DNA of 55,008 nt. Source: an uncultured Bacillota bacterium (GTDB taxonomy: Bacteria > Bacillota > Clostridia > Lachnospirales > Lachnospiraceae). The notes under the pieces are model-generated. The model was not told the origin of the DNA. It did not search any database and was given only the letters and a program-made list of their open reading frames with translations. Positions 1 through 8,446 of the stretch are shown here, in pieces (within the stretch, counting starts at the first letter, position 1; the number at the start of each line of letters is the position of its first letter). The position numbers were made by a program, and so were the translations under genes. The DNA lies in the NCBI GenBank assembly GCA_958352855.1, contig CATWQE010000014.1, positions 1 to 55,008 of the forward strand. Direction: 5' to 3'.

Positions 1-33
1 AAAATTAATGCGCAGTGGAAAAGGAGAAAAAAC

Positions 34-849
34 ATGAGAACAGCATTAACAATCGCAGGAAGTGATTCCAGCGGAGGCGCCGGCATTCAGGCAGATATTA
101 AGACTATGATTACTAACGGCGTATACGCCATGAGCGCAATTACGGCCTTGACTGCACAAAACACCACCGGCGTAATAGACATTATGGAAGTGACCCCGGA
201 ATTTCTGGGAAAACAGCTTGATATGATTTTTACGGATATTTATCCGGATGCAGTGAAGATTGGCATGGTAGCAAACAGTGAACTTATTGAGAAGATTGCG
301 GAAAAGTTGAAAGAATATAAGGTTTCCAAACTGGTTGTGGACCCGGTTATGGTGGCAACCAGCGGTTCCCGGCTGATTAGCGAGGATGCGGTGGCAGCTT
401 TAAAGGAGCATCTGCTTCCACTGGCCATGCTTCTGACCCCTAACATTCCGGAAACAGAGGTATTGTCCGGTATTCGGATACGCACAGAGGAAGACATGAT
501 TGCAGCGGCAAAGAGTATCAGTGAGCAGTATGGCTGTGGAGTTTTGTGCAAAGGCGGTCACAGCTTTCAGGATGCCAATGACCTGCTGTACAACAATGGA
601 AGCTATCAGTGGTTCTATGGAAAGCGTATTGATAATCCCAATACCCATGGAACAGGATGTACCCTCTCAAGCGCCATTGCAGCCAATCTTGCGAAAGGAT
701 TTTCCTTAGAAGAATCTGTGAAAAGGGCGAAAGAGTATCTCTCCGGTGCGCTGGCAGATATGCTGGACCTGGGAAAAGGCAGCGGTCCTATGAACCATGG
801 TTTTGCAGTTACGGGAGAATTTGCAGGGGAAAAGGAGTGCTGGTTATGA
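34..849 (+). CDS. thiD: Hydroxymethylpyrimidine / phosphomethylpyrimidine kinase
   Basis: ThiD phosphorylates 4-amino-5-hydroxymethyl-2-methylpyrimidine twice, giving the pyrimidine half of thiamine pyrophosphate; it is a cytoplasmic ribokinase-fold enzyme. The 271 residues are the usual length. Visible motifs are the N-terminal AGSDSSGGAGIQAD substrate loop (residues 8-21), LTPNIPE (134-140) and the NTHGTGCTLSSA anion-hole/phosphate motif (203-214) with the catalytic Cys209. An AAGGAG ribosome site sits 9 bases before the ATG. The stop overlaps the start of the next gene (ATGA), so it is translationally coupled to a pyrimidine transporter: a salvage pair. Only 33 bases of upstream sequence are in the window, so a TPP riboswitch cannot be judged. 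Confidence 0.96.
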   Translation: MRTALTIAGSDSSGGAGIQADIKTMITNGVYAMSAITALTAQNTTGVIDIMEVTPEFLGKQLDMIFTDIYPDAVKIGMVANSELIEKIAEKLKEYKVSKLVVDPVMVATSGSRLISEDAVAALKEHLLPLAMLLTPNIPETEVLSGIRIRTEEDMIAAAKSISEQYGCGVLCKGGHSFQDANDLLYNNGSYQWFYGKRIDNPNTHGTGCTLSSAIAANLAKGFSLEESVKRAKEYLSGALADMLDLGKGSGPMNHGFAVTGEFAGEKECWL

Positions 850-2027
850 AAGAATGCAGAACAGGACTCTTTGAAAATGGGTTAATCTGGTTTGGCGCAG
901 GGGTTTCCATTGCGGAAATTCTGACTGGTACTTATCTGGCGCCCCTGGGGTTTCAGAAGGGGGTTGCGGCTATTCTTCTGGGGCATCTGATTGGCTGTGT
1001 CCTTTTATTTCTGGCAGGGGTCATAGGGGGAAAAGTCCGCCAGAGCGCCATGGAAACTGTGAAAATGAGTTTTGGACAAAAGGGCTGTCTTTTCTTTGCA
1101 GCTTTAAATGTTTTACAGTTGGTAGGATGGACTGCCATTATGATTTATGACGGGGCTTTGGCAGCAGACGGAATTCTGAATCTGGGACGCCCCATCTGGT
1201 GTCTGGTCATTGGCGCATTGATTCTGCTCTGGATTGTGGTGGGAATCACCAATCTGGGGAAATTGAACGTGGTGGCTATGACCGCACTCTTTTTCCTCAC
1301 TCTGATTTTGTGCAGGGTGATTTTTGGGGATTATCAGGCAGCAGGTGTTTTAGGGGATGAAAGTATGACCTTTGGAGCAGCGGTAGAGCTGTCTGTGGCA
1401 ATGCCCCTTTCCTGGCTTCCTCTTATCAGTGATTATACCAGGGAGGCAAAAGCCCCGGTGAAGGCTTCTGCAATCAGTGCCCTGGTTTATGGTGTTGTGA
1501 GCTGTTGGATGTATATGATTGGTATGGGAGCAGCGATCTATACCGGGGAATATGATATTTCCGTAATTATGGTAAAAGCAGGACTAGGCGTGGCAGGGCT
1601 TTTGATTGTGGTCTTTTCCACTGTTACTACCACTTTCCTGGATGCTTATTCTGCGGGAATTTCCAGTGAATCTCTTTGCTCCAAAATCAAGGGAAAACCT
1701 GCGGCAATGGTGGTGGCTGTCCTGGGAACAGTTGGAGCAATGGTCTATCCTATGGACAATATTATGGATTTTCTGTATCTGATTGGTTCTGTCTTTGCGC
1801 CTATGATTGCTGTTCAGATTGCAGATTTCTTTGTGCTGAAACGAGATGTAGGCAAGGAAAAGCTATATCTTCCTAATCTGGTGGTCTGGCTGATTGGATT
1901 TATCCTGTACCGAATTCTCATGCAGATGGACATTCCTGTAGGAAATACGTTGCCGGATATGGCTTTTACCATGCTTCTGTGCGTGATTGTTGGGAAACTG
2001 AAAGTGGGAAAATCCATAAGAATTTAA
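846..2027 (+). CDS. cytX: Putative hydroxymethylpyrimidine transporter (NCS1 family)
   Basis: A 393-residue integral membrane protein of about 12 hydrophobic segments, of the nucleobase-cation-symport-1 family. The opening FENGLIWFGAGVSIAEILTG and the later SWLPLISDYTREAK motif are typical of the CytX/CodB group. CytX is predicted from gene context in many bacteria to import hydroxymethylpyrimidine, and here its ATG overlaps the thiD stop codon, supporting that role over cytosine uptake. An in-frame opening extends back to 657, but that part lies inside thiD in another frame and lacks a ribosome site, so I start at 846. Transcription appears to end at the strong hairpin just downstream. Confidence 0.9.
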   Translation: MKECRTGLFENGLIWFGAGVSIAEILTGTYLAPLGFQKGVAAILLGHLIGCVLLFLAGVIGGKVRQSAMETVKMSFGQKGCLFFAALNVLQLVGWTAIMIYDGALAADGILNLGRPIWCLVIGALILLWIVVGITNLGKLNVVAMTALFFLTLILCRVIFGDYQAAGVLGDESMTFGAAVELSVAMPLSWLPLISDYTREAKAPVKASAISALVYGVVSCWMYMIGMGAAIYTGEYDISVIMVKAGLGVAGLLIVVFSTVTTTFLDAYSAGISSESLCSKIKGKPAAMVVAVLGTVGAMVYPMDNIMDFLYLIGSVFAPMIAVQIADFFVLKRDVGKEKLYLPNLVVWLIGFILYRILMQMDIPVGNTLPDMAFTMLLCVIVGKLKVGKSIRI

Positions 2028-2039
2028 AGAAATGCAGTT

Positions 2040-2093
2040 CCATGAAGCCGGCGGATTTGGAATATTTCTCCGGCTTCATGGGACTGTTTTTTT
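2040..2093 (+). terminator. Rho-independent terminator after thiD-cytX
   Basis: A perfect 12-base stem (CCATGAAGCCGG at 2040-2051 with CCGGCTTCATGG at 2070-2081), 18-base loop, then a seven-T run ending at 2093. It lies between convergent genes. Confidence 0.9.
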
Positions 2094-2095
2094 AC

Positions 2096-3115
2096 TTATT
2101 TCAAAACATCAATAGCCAGATTATTCAGTTTGCACATGGTATTTACCACAGCAAAAATCAGCACTGCCCCCAGGTTGGCAGTGGTGTTGTCCTGGTCAAA
2201 CCGGGGTGATATTTCGCAGATGTCAAAGCCTCTCACCTGGCGGGTTCTCAGGATATGTTTGAGAAGCGGCAGTACCACTTCAGGGTCTAATCCCAGGGAC
2301 TGAGTGGCGCTGACGCCAGGGGCAAAGGCAGAGGAAAATACGTCTGTACAAATGGTGATATAGGCGGAATCACATTCGTAAAGGAAGGTGTCGATTTTTT
2401 CCAGAATGGCGGAATAGTTGGAGGTCTGGATTTCCTTTGCCAGAATATAATCCGCGCCGATTTCTTTTGCATATTTAAACAGGCTGACAGTGTTGCTGTG
2501 TTCCTGAATACCAAGAGGAAGATAGTGATAAGCAGCCTGTTCTTTTTTATAAATATCTGCAATCTGGCGGAACATGGAGCCGGAAGAAGGCCCATGTTCA
2601 TAAGGTCTTAAATCAAAATGAGCGTCAAAATTAATGATTCCCATATCAAGAGACGCCTTCTTTTTCTTCAAATCAGCAAACTGCCCCTGGAAGTGTCCAA
2701 AAGTAGTTTCATGGCCGCCTCCCAAAACAATGGGGAATAAGTTCAAATCCAGAAGTTTTTCTACTGCATGCCCAAGAAGCCGCTGTCCTTCCTCCATGGA
2801 AATTTCATCACAGAGAATATTTCCCGCATCAAAGAACTTTACTTCCTTAGAAAACGTACAGGGGAAGTTGGACATTTGTGCCCGGATGAAATCTGGCGCA
2901 AGAGCAGTTCCCACACGCCCTTTATTTCGTTTAACCCCCTGCTCACTGCAAAATCCAAGAAACGCAAAGCCAAGTTTGCAGTTCATTGGTTCTGTGACTT
3001 CATTTAAGTCCAGTGGCTGAACCCATTGATGCCAGCGAAAGGCATCATAATCTGTGGTGCTGTCAACGCGTCCCTTCCAGCAGTCCATTGCAGCAACATA
3101 ATTTGTCAATCCCAT
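2096..3115 (-). CDS. Formimidoylglutamase-like (arginase/agmatinase superfamily) hydrolase
   Basis: A ureohydrolase-fold metalloenzyme of 339 residues. Members of the HutG branch split N-formimidoyl-L-glutamate to glutamate and formamide in histidine breakdown. Metal motifs visible are GGGHE (132-136), DAHFDLR (164-170) and the last motif with D258 followed by SSAFAPGVSA, and a late EISPRFDQDN segment. In the last motif the first of the two usual metal-binding Asp positions is a Cys (C256: TICTD instead of S-x-D-x-D), which may mark a subgroup. No other hut gene is nearby, so the substrate is inferred from family resemblance only; agmatine or another guanidine remains possible. It stands alone, convergent with cytX and divergent from the permease gene. 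Confidence 0.8.
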   Translation of the reverse strand: MGLTNYVAAMDCWKGRVDSTTDYDAFRWHQWVQPLDLNEVTEPMNCKLGFAFLGFCSEQGVKRNKGRVGTALAPDFIRAQMSNFPCTFSKEVKFFDAGNILCDEISMEEGQRLLGHAVEKLLDLNLFPIVLGGGHETTFGHFQGQFADLKKKKASLDMGIINFDAHFDLRPYEHGPSSGSMFRQIADIYKKEQAAYHYLPLGIQEHSNTVSLFKYAKEIGADYILAKEIQTSNYSAILEKIDTFLYECDSAYITICTDVFSSAFAPGVSATQSLGLDPEVVLPLLKHILRTRQVRGFDICEISPRFDQDNTTANLGAVLIFAVVNTMCKLNNLAIDVLK

Positions 3116-3197
3116 AGTTTTTGCTCCTTTTTGGTTGAAATGTTACTATCAGTGTACCATCTTATACAGGAAAAAGAAAGCAGATGGAAGGTTTTTG

Positions 3198-3226
3198 TTG
3201 ACAAGCTTCTGTGTGAATACTATGCT
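3198..3226 (+). promoter_or_regulatory. Sigma-A-type promoter for the SLC13-like permease gene
   Basis: TTGACA at 3198-3203, 17-base spacer, TATGCT at 3221-3226 (a second TATACA overlaps just after). It leads into the gene starting at 3298. Confidence 0.65.
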
Positions 3227-3297
3227 ATACAGGCAGCAGGAAAAAGAAAGATTTATAGGATGTTTTGGAAGTATAGAAGAGGGGAGCGTTTTCATAC

Positions 3298-4434
3298 ATG
3301 AATATATGGGTAAATAGAATCCGTAATTTTATAAAAAAAGAAGCAGTTCTGTGCATTGCCCTGGGGCTTGCAACTTTATCTGTTTTCTGGCAGCCTGTGG
3401 ACAGGGGATATCTGGAATATATTGACTGGGATACTTTGATGCTTTTATTTTGTCTCATGGCAGCTATGGCAGGGTTTCAGAGGCTTGGGGTATTTCAAAG
3501 GATAGGAGATGCGCTCTTAGCGGCGGTGAAAGATACCAGAAGTATTCTTCTGATTTTATGTTTTCTGCCTTTTTTCTTTAGCATGCTGATTACCAATGAT
3601 GTGGCTTTGATTACCTTTGTGCCCTTTGGGATGATTGTGCTGCAAATGTGTGGAAAAGAGAAGCTTGTCATCCCTTTGGTGGTGTTGCAGACCATTGCAG
3701 CCAATATGGGAAGCAGTCTTACGCCCATTGGTAATCCGCAGAATCTGTATTTGTATGGACAGTCTGGTGCAAAGGTAGGAGATTTTCTGCTCTGGATGCT
3801 TCCCTATACCCTGGTAACCGGAATTTGTATAGGGCTTGCAGTGCTTTTTCAGAAAAAAGAAAAGGTAGACTACAGACCTGAAAAGGGCGGCGCTGTGTGG
3901 GGGAAAAAGCGGAAATTCTATTTTATCAGTTATGCTGTGCTGTTTCTGTTCTGTCTGTTAAGTGTTGCCAAGGTGCTATCGCCGATGCTTTTATTTTTTG
4001 TGACGCTGGCTTTTTTGCTTGCAGCAGATAGAAGGATTTTACGGTGTATTGACTATGCCCTTTTGGGAACTTTTATAGGATTCTTTATTTTTATTGGAAA
4101 TCTGGGAAGAGTTTCTGCATTTCGTGATTTTTTTGCAGGGATTCTCACAGGACATGAAACCTTGGCAGGAGTGATATCCAGTCAGGTTATCAGCAATGTT
4201 CCGGCAGCCTTACTCTTATCTGGATTTACGGATAAATGGGAGAGCCTGGTGGTGGGAACGAATCTGGGCGGTCTTGGAACCTTGATTGCCTCTATGGCCA
4301 GTCTGATTTCCTATAAACAGATGGTAAGACAATATCCTGGTTTGAAGGGGAAATATTTTCTGTATTTTACCCTGGGAAATGTGGGAATGCTCGTTATTCT
4401 CTTAGGAGTTTATGCAGTGCTGGGGGCTTTTTAA
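3298..4434 (+). CDS. SLC13/CitMHS-type anion permease
   Basis: A 378-residue inner-membrane transporter with about ten hydrophobic segments. The middle carries ITNDVALITFVPFG and a GSSLTPIGNPQNLYLY segment, and the second half carries SQVISNVPAALLLSGF; these paired N-D and N-P helix-break motifs are typical of the ion-transporter superfamily (PF03600; DASS/ArsB/NhaD relatives). It is shorter than the usual ~450 residues but both halves are present. Substrate cannot be read: dicarboxylate, citrate, sulfate or arsenite are all possible. A GGGGAG site lies ahead of the ATG. A MATE gene follows after 48 bases and may be cotranscribed. Confidence 0.82.
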   Translation: MNIWVNRIRNFIKKEAVLCIALGLATLSVFWQPVDRGYLEYIDWDTLMLLFCLMAAMAGFQRLGVFQRIGDALLAAVKDTRSILLILCFLPFFFSMLITNDVALITFVPFGMIVLQMCGKEKLVIPLVVLQTIAANMGSSLTPIGNPQNLYLYGQSGAKVGDFLLWMLPYTLVTGICIGLAVLFQKKEKVDYRPEKGGAVWGKKRKFYFISYAVLFLFCLLSVAKVLSPMLLFFVTLAFLLAADRRILRCIDYALLGTFIGFFIFIGNLGRVSAFRDFFAGILTGHETLAGVISSQVISNVPAALLLSGFTDKWESLVVGTNLGGLGTLIASMASLISYKQMVRQYPGLKGKYFLYFTLGNVGMLVILLGVYAVLGAF

Positions 4435-4482
4435 GTAAGCGCTTGTTTAAGTATGAAAATTTTTACAAAATAGGAGTGTGTT

Positions 4483-5817
4483 ATGCAAAAGAATCTTACA
4501 GAAGGCTCGGTTACGAAAACCATTTTGTTATTTTCTCTGCCTATGATTGCGGGAAATTTGCTGCAGCAGCTTTATAATATTGCAGATACTTTAATTGTAG
4601 GCAGGTTTTTAGGCTCTGGTGCGCTTGCGGCGGTGGGAGCCTCGTATACCTTGATGACCTTTCTTACCTCCATTTTTCTGGGACTTTGTATGGGAAGCGG
4701 CGCTGTTTTTTCCATACGCTATGGTGAAAAGAATCAGGAACAGTTGGAAAAAAGTATAGGTGCTTCCTTTTTATTAATAGGAATTACTGCGGTCATGGTA
4801 AATTTGGCAGTTTTTTTGTTCATAGACCCCATTATGGAACTTCTTCAGGTTCCACAGGAAATTTATGGAATGATGCGGGATTATTTGTGGGTGATTTTTC
4901 TTGGAATTCTGGCTACCTTTTTGTATAACTTTTTTGCCTCTGTATTAAGAGCTGTGGGAAATTCTGTGGTTCCCCTGGTGTTTCTGGCGGCTTGTGCGAT
5001 TTTAAATATTGTGCTGGATTTGTGGTTTGTTCTGGGACTTCAGTGGGGCGTCAAAGGCGCTGCCATTGCGACAGTAATTTCCCAGTATGTTTCAGGAATC
5101 GGTATTACTATTTATACTTATTGGAAAATGCCTCAGTTTCGGGTAAAGGCGAAATACCTTCATCCAGAGTTTTCCCTGGTAAAAGAAATCGCCCAGTTTT
5201 CCTTTTTAACTTCTCTGCAACAGTCAGTGATGAATCTGGGGATTTTAATGGTGCAGGGCCTGGTAAACAGCTTTGGAACGGTGATTATGGCGGCTTTTGC
5301 AGCGGCTGTGAAAATAGATTCCTTTGCCTATATGCCGGTGCAGGATTTTGGAAATGCATTTTCCACCTTTGTGGCGCAGAACTTTGGCGCAAAAAAAGAA
5401 GCCCGCATCCGGGAAGGAATTAAAAAGGCAGTGCTTATGGCTATGGCATTTTGTATTGTGATTTCCATTGGCGTGTTTGTGTTTGCAAAACCATTAATGC
5501 TCATTTTTGTGCAGCCGGAGGAGACTGCCATTCTGGCTGCAGGTGTGGAATATCTGCGGATTGAAGGGGCTTTTTACTGTGGAATCGGATGTCTGTTTTT
5601 GCTGTATGGGTTTTATAGAGCAGTAAAGCTGCCGGGCATGTCTGTGGTGCTTACAGTGATTTCCCTGGGAACAAGAGTGGTACTGGCTTATGTACTTTCT
5701 TCTATAGAAGCTATTGGCGTGACAGGAATCTGGTGGTCCGTACCTATTGGATGGGCGTTGGCAGATTTGGCGGGATTTTGGTATTACAGGAGGCATAAGA
5801 AGGAATTTTTTAAGTGA
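4483..5817 (+). CDS. MATE family multidrug/metabolite efflux protein
   Basis: A 444-residue membrane protein with the usual 12 hydrophobic segments and the two-fold MATE layout. The start (LFSLPMIAGNLLQQLYNIADTLIVGRFLG) is the family N-terminal signature with its conserved Asn-Asp cluster, seen in the DinF/NorM-like clostridial branch. It would use a cation gradient to export toxic organic cations or metabolites. A TAGGAG ribosome site precedes the ATG. In the 48-base gap to the preceding permease there is AAGCGCTT (4437-4444) with partial match to a CcpA cre site; I give that little weight. A long GC-poor hairpin follows the gene. Confidence 0.93.
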   Translation: MQKNLTEGSVTKTILLFSLPMIAGNLLQQLYNIADTLIVGRFLGSGALAAVGASYTLMTFLTSIFLGLCMGSGAVFSIRYGEKNQEQLEKSIGASFLLIGITAVMVNLAVFLFIDPIMELLQVPQEIYGMMRDYLWVIFLGILATFLYNFFASVLRAVGNSVVPLVFLAACAILNIVLDLWFVLGLQWGVKGAAIATVISQYVSGIGITIYTYWKMPQFRVKAKYLHPEFSLVKEIAQFSFLTSLQQSVMNLGILMVQGLVNSFGTVIMAAFAAAVKIDSFAYMPVQDFGNAFSTFVAQNFGAKKEARIREGIKKAVLMAMAFCIVISIGVFVFAKPLMLIFVQPEETAILAAGVEYLRIEGAFYCGIGCLFLLYGFYRAVKLPGMSVVLTVISLGTRVVLAYVLSSIEAIGVTGIWWSVPIGWALADLAGFWYYRRHKKEFFK

Positions 5818-5830
5818 TAAAGAAGTTGGA

Positions 5831-5872
5831 GGGAATGTTGCAAAATCCGCCGGATGTATTTTGCAACATCCC
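5831..5872. terminator. Hairpin between convergent MATE and AraC genes
   Basis: A perfect 12-base stem (ATGTTGCAAAAT at 5835-5846 with ATTTTGCAACAT at 5858-5869) extended by GGG/CCC outside a bulged A. No good U tract follows on either strand, so it is a weaker terminator candidate that would serve both genes. Confidence 0.5.
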
Positions 5873-5881
5873 CTAGAAATT

Positions 5882-6943
5882 TTATAACTGTGTTACAGAG
5901 GTATTGGACATTCGATATTCGCGTGGTGTCATATGATATTGCTTTTTGAAGCATTTGTAGAAATGTGTAGTGTTTGTAAACTGTAATTTTTCCATGATTT
6001 CCCAAATAGAGTCGTCTGTATTGCGTAATAAATAGGCGGCTTTTTTCATACAAAAAGTCTGCCCGTAATCAAACAGACAAAGGTCCGTATATTTTTTTAC
6101 AATGCTGTTGATATAATTACCACTATAATGCAAGATTCGTGCTAATTCAGAGCGTGTAATTCGTCCATTTGTATCTTCCAGTAAATGGCTGATATGAGAA
6201 AAAAGTAGAAAATCATTATTAGCTTCCACATGAACAGGTGTGAAATGGAAATGTTCAGAATCAGAGAGATAACCAAATAATTCTAAAAGCATACCTTTAA
6301 TAACATAGGTAGAACCTAATTTTGGAAACATAATTGCACGTAGAATATTATCTGTAAGAGTGTGGAGAACACGATACCAGTCCTTATTATTGATTGTTGG
6401 GAGAAAATCGAGATATTCCTTTGTGTCTGGATTTTCCAAATTGTCAATCAGAAAATTAAGAATGGGATTTGTTCTCGGCTGTTCAAAATCAGGAAAATAT
6501 AACTTTTGTTCATCTTCTGTCAAGTGTTTAACCAATTCCTTTGATATTCCAATACAAAGAAGGTTCGCATTGGAATGAAACGTTTCTTTGTGAACGATGT
6601 TTCTGTTCATCAGACAGCAACTGCCACAGTGAATATTAAAATCAGACTGTTCAATTTGTTGATGAATTTCTCCATCCAAAACAATTAACAGTTCATAGAA
6701 ATCATGAAGGTGCGGTGCCCTTGCGTTAAACTGCATAATTTCGGTATCGTTCTGAAAATGATAAAAATTGTTTCCCAGCGGAGAAACCATAAGAACGTTT
6801 ATAAAATCAGTTTGAGAAGCACCACTGCATGATTCCAAAGTAAACTGTATAGGAGCTAGTATCCTAAGGTATGAGTTGATTTCACTTCCTGAATTTTCCT
6901 GTTCAATAATATTGCTCACAATGTAGCTGGCATGTTTGCTCAT
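5882..6943 (-). CDS. AraC family transcriptional regulator of the galactan locus
   Basis: A 353-residue regulator. The middle (HLHDFYELLIVLDGEIHQQIEQ onward, to NRNIVHKET) is a cupin-like sugar-sensing fold, and the C-terminal ~100 residues hold the two helix-turn-helices: ITRSELARILHYSGNYINSIVKK and the FTNTTHFYKCFKKQYHMTPREYR signature. I choose ATG 6943 (MSKHASY) over an ATG 24 bases further up because GAGGAGG lies 5 bases before it. It is transcribed away from the symporter-GH2-GH53 genes with a 127-base shared gap, the standard position for an activator responding to galacto-oligosaccharide; the ligand is inferred. A TTCCA-ATG-TGGAA dyad (7010-7022) in the gap is a possible binding site. 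Confidence 0.9.
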   Translation of the reverse strand: MSKHASYIVSNIIEQENSGSEINSYLRILAPIQFTLESCSGASQTDFINVLMVSPLGNNFYHFQNDTEIMQFNARAPHLHDFYELLIVLDGEIHQQIEQSDFNIHCGSCCLMNRNIVHKETFHSNANLLCIGISKELVKHLTEDEQKLYFPDFEQPRTNPILNFLIDNLENPDTKEYLDFLPTINNKDWYRVLHTLTDNILRAIMFPKLGSTYVIKGMLLELFGYLSDSEHFHFTPVHVEANNDFLLFSHISHLLEDTNGRITRSELARILHYSGNYINSIVKKYTDLCLFDYGQTFCMKKAAYLLRNTDDSIWEIMEKLQFTNTTHFYKCFKKQYHMTPREYRMSNTSVTQL

Positions 6944-7070
6944 ATCACACCTCCTCATATCATCCACGAATATGATAACTATTTTTTCCTTATTATAACA
7001 TATTTGTCATTCCAATGTGGAAAAAAATTCATTAAAATTAGTACAACAAGAAAGAGGAGGTTACATAGTA

Positions 7071-8444
7071 ATGAAAGGAACAGAAACAAAATACTTGAAA
7101 TGGTATCAAAAAGTAGCATATGGTGCAGGCGATTTGGCATCAAATACCAGTTATGGTTTGGTGTCTAGCTTTGTGCTGCTGTATCTCTCGGATACCATGG
7201 GACTTAACACAGGAATTATTGGAACATTGATGCTTTTATCAAAGGTATTGGATGGCATTTCCGATGTCATTTTTGGTACTATGATTGATCACACAAAATC
7301 AAAACTAGGAAAAGCCAGACCATGGATGTTATATGCCCAATTAGGAGTTTCACTATGTTTGATTTTGTTATTCTCGATTCCAGGAGGACTCAGTGAAACC
7401 GCACAGTATGCGTATTTCTTTGTGTTCTATACTGCTTTGAATGCGATATTTTATACGGCAAACGGAATTGCATATTCTGCATTGTCGGCATTAATTACAA
7501 GAAACAAAAATGAGAGAGTTCAGTTAGGTTCCATTCGATTTATGTTTGCAGTAGTAACCAATATTGTTATGGGATTTTCAGTAACAAACGGAGTTGCAGC
7601 ATTTGGAGGTGGTGCCGCTGGATGGCGCATGGTTGCGATTATCTGTGCAGTGATAGGACTTGTAGTTAATACAATAAGTTGTCTTTGTGTAAAAGAACTA
7701 CCGGAAGAAAAAGTAGAAGTAAAAGAGGCAGGAACACAGGATGATAAAGTCGGTTTTGTTCAGGCAGTAAAGCTTTTGTTTAGTAACAAGTTTTATGTGA
7801 TGATTGTTGTTATTTACATTGTGTATTATTTTATGAGCAATCTTACAACGGGTTCTGCCATTTACTTTATGGAAAATGTTCTGGGCGACGGCTCATTACT
7901 TGGTATGTTTAATATGATGAAAATGTTCCCGGTTATTATTGCCCTTATTTTCACACCAATGTTAGTGAAAAAAACAGGTAGTATGCAAAAGGTTAATTTT
8001 TGGGGATATTTAATCAGTGATATATTTGGAATTTTCCTGATTTATTTTGCGCTGCAGAAGAATGTGCCTATGATACTTTTATTTATGTTTATTAAAGGAA
8101 CATTTGCAGGAACACTTTCAGGTACTTTAAATGCTTTGATTGCAGAAATAAGTGGATATACCTTCCGCACCAAGGGAGTGCATCTTGATGGTATGATGTT
8201 CAGCTGTTCATCACTTGGAGTAAAAGTGGGCGGTGGAATTGGAACAGCAGCAGTAGGATGGCTTTTGGAAGCAGGTGGATATATTGGAACAGCAGCAGTG
8301 CAGACGGATAGTGCAGTCAATATGATTTTTAATTTATATATTACTTTCCCGGTTATTCTTGGAGTTGTAATTACGATTCTTTTGGCACTGTTAAAGGTAG
8401 AAAAAGAAAATCAGAAGATTGACATGGAAAGAGAAAGGGTGTAA
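7071..8444 (+). CDS. GPH-family sugar:cation symporter (MelB-like)
   Basis: A 457-residue, 12-segment major-facilitator protein. The YGAGDLASNTSYGL start, the GxxDxxxGxxxDHTKSKLGKARPWML loop between helices 2 and 3, and the late GVHLDGMMFSCSSLGVKVGGGIG stretch are signatures of the glycoside-pentoside-hexuronide family. I start at ATG 7071 (MKGTETKY), with GAGGAGG at 7054-7060, rather than at the longer in-frame ATG 7017. In this operon it most likely brings in beta-1,4-galactobiose or short galactans released outside by the GH53 enzyme; that substrate is inferred from position. Two bases separate it from the GH2 gene. Confidence 0.92.
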   Translation: MKGTETKYLKWYQKVAYGAGDLASNTSYGLVSSFVLLYLSDTMGLNTGIIGTLMLLSKVLDGISDVIFGTMIDHTKSKLGKARPWMLYAQLGVSLCLILLFSIPGGLSETAQYAYFFVFYTALNAIFYTANGIAYSALSALITRNKNERVQLGSIRFMFAVVTNIVMGFSVTNGVAAFGGGAAGWRMVAIICAVIGLVVNTISCLCVKELPEEKVEVKEAGTQDDKVGFVQAVKLLFSNKFYVMIVVIYIVYYFMSNLTTGSAIYFMENVLGDGSLLGMFNMMKMFPVIIALIFTPMLVKKTGSMQKVNFWGYLISDIFGIFLIYFALQKNVPMILLFMFIKGTFAGTLSGTLNALIAEISGYTFRTKGVHLDGMMFSCSSLGVKVGGGIGTAAVGWLLEAGGYIGTAAVQTDSAVNMIFNLYITFPVILGVVITILLALLKVEKENQKIDMERERV

Positions 8445-8446
8445 AG

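Noticed and set aside
1..33. TPP riboswitch ahead of thiD
   Set aside because: Only 33 bases precede the gene in the window and they show no riboswitch core.
657..845. Longer N-terminus for the CytX protein
   Set aside because: The added residues lie in thiD's third frame, lack a ribosome site and do not resemble a membrane-protein start; the ATGA overlap start fits better.
4434..4448. CcpA cre site between the permease and MATE genes
   Set aside because: AAGCGCTT fits the core, but the flanks match poorly and neither gene is an obvious carbon-control target.
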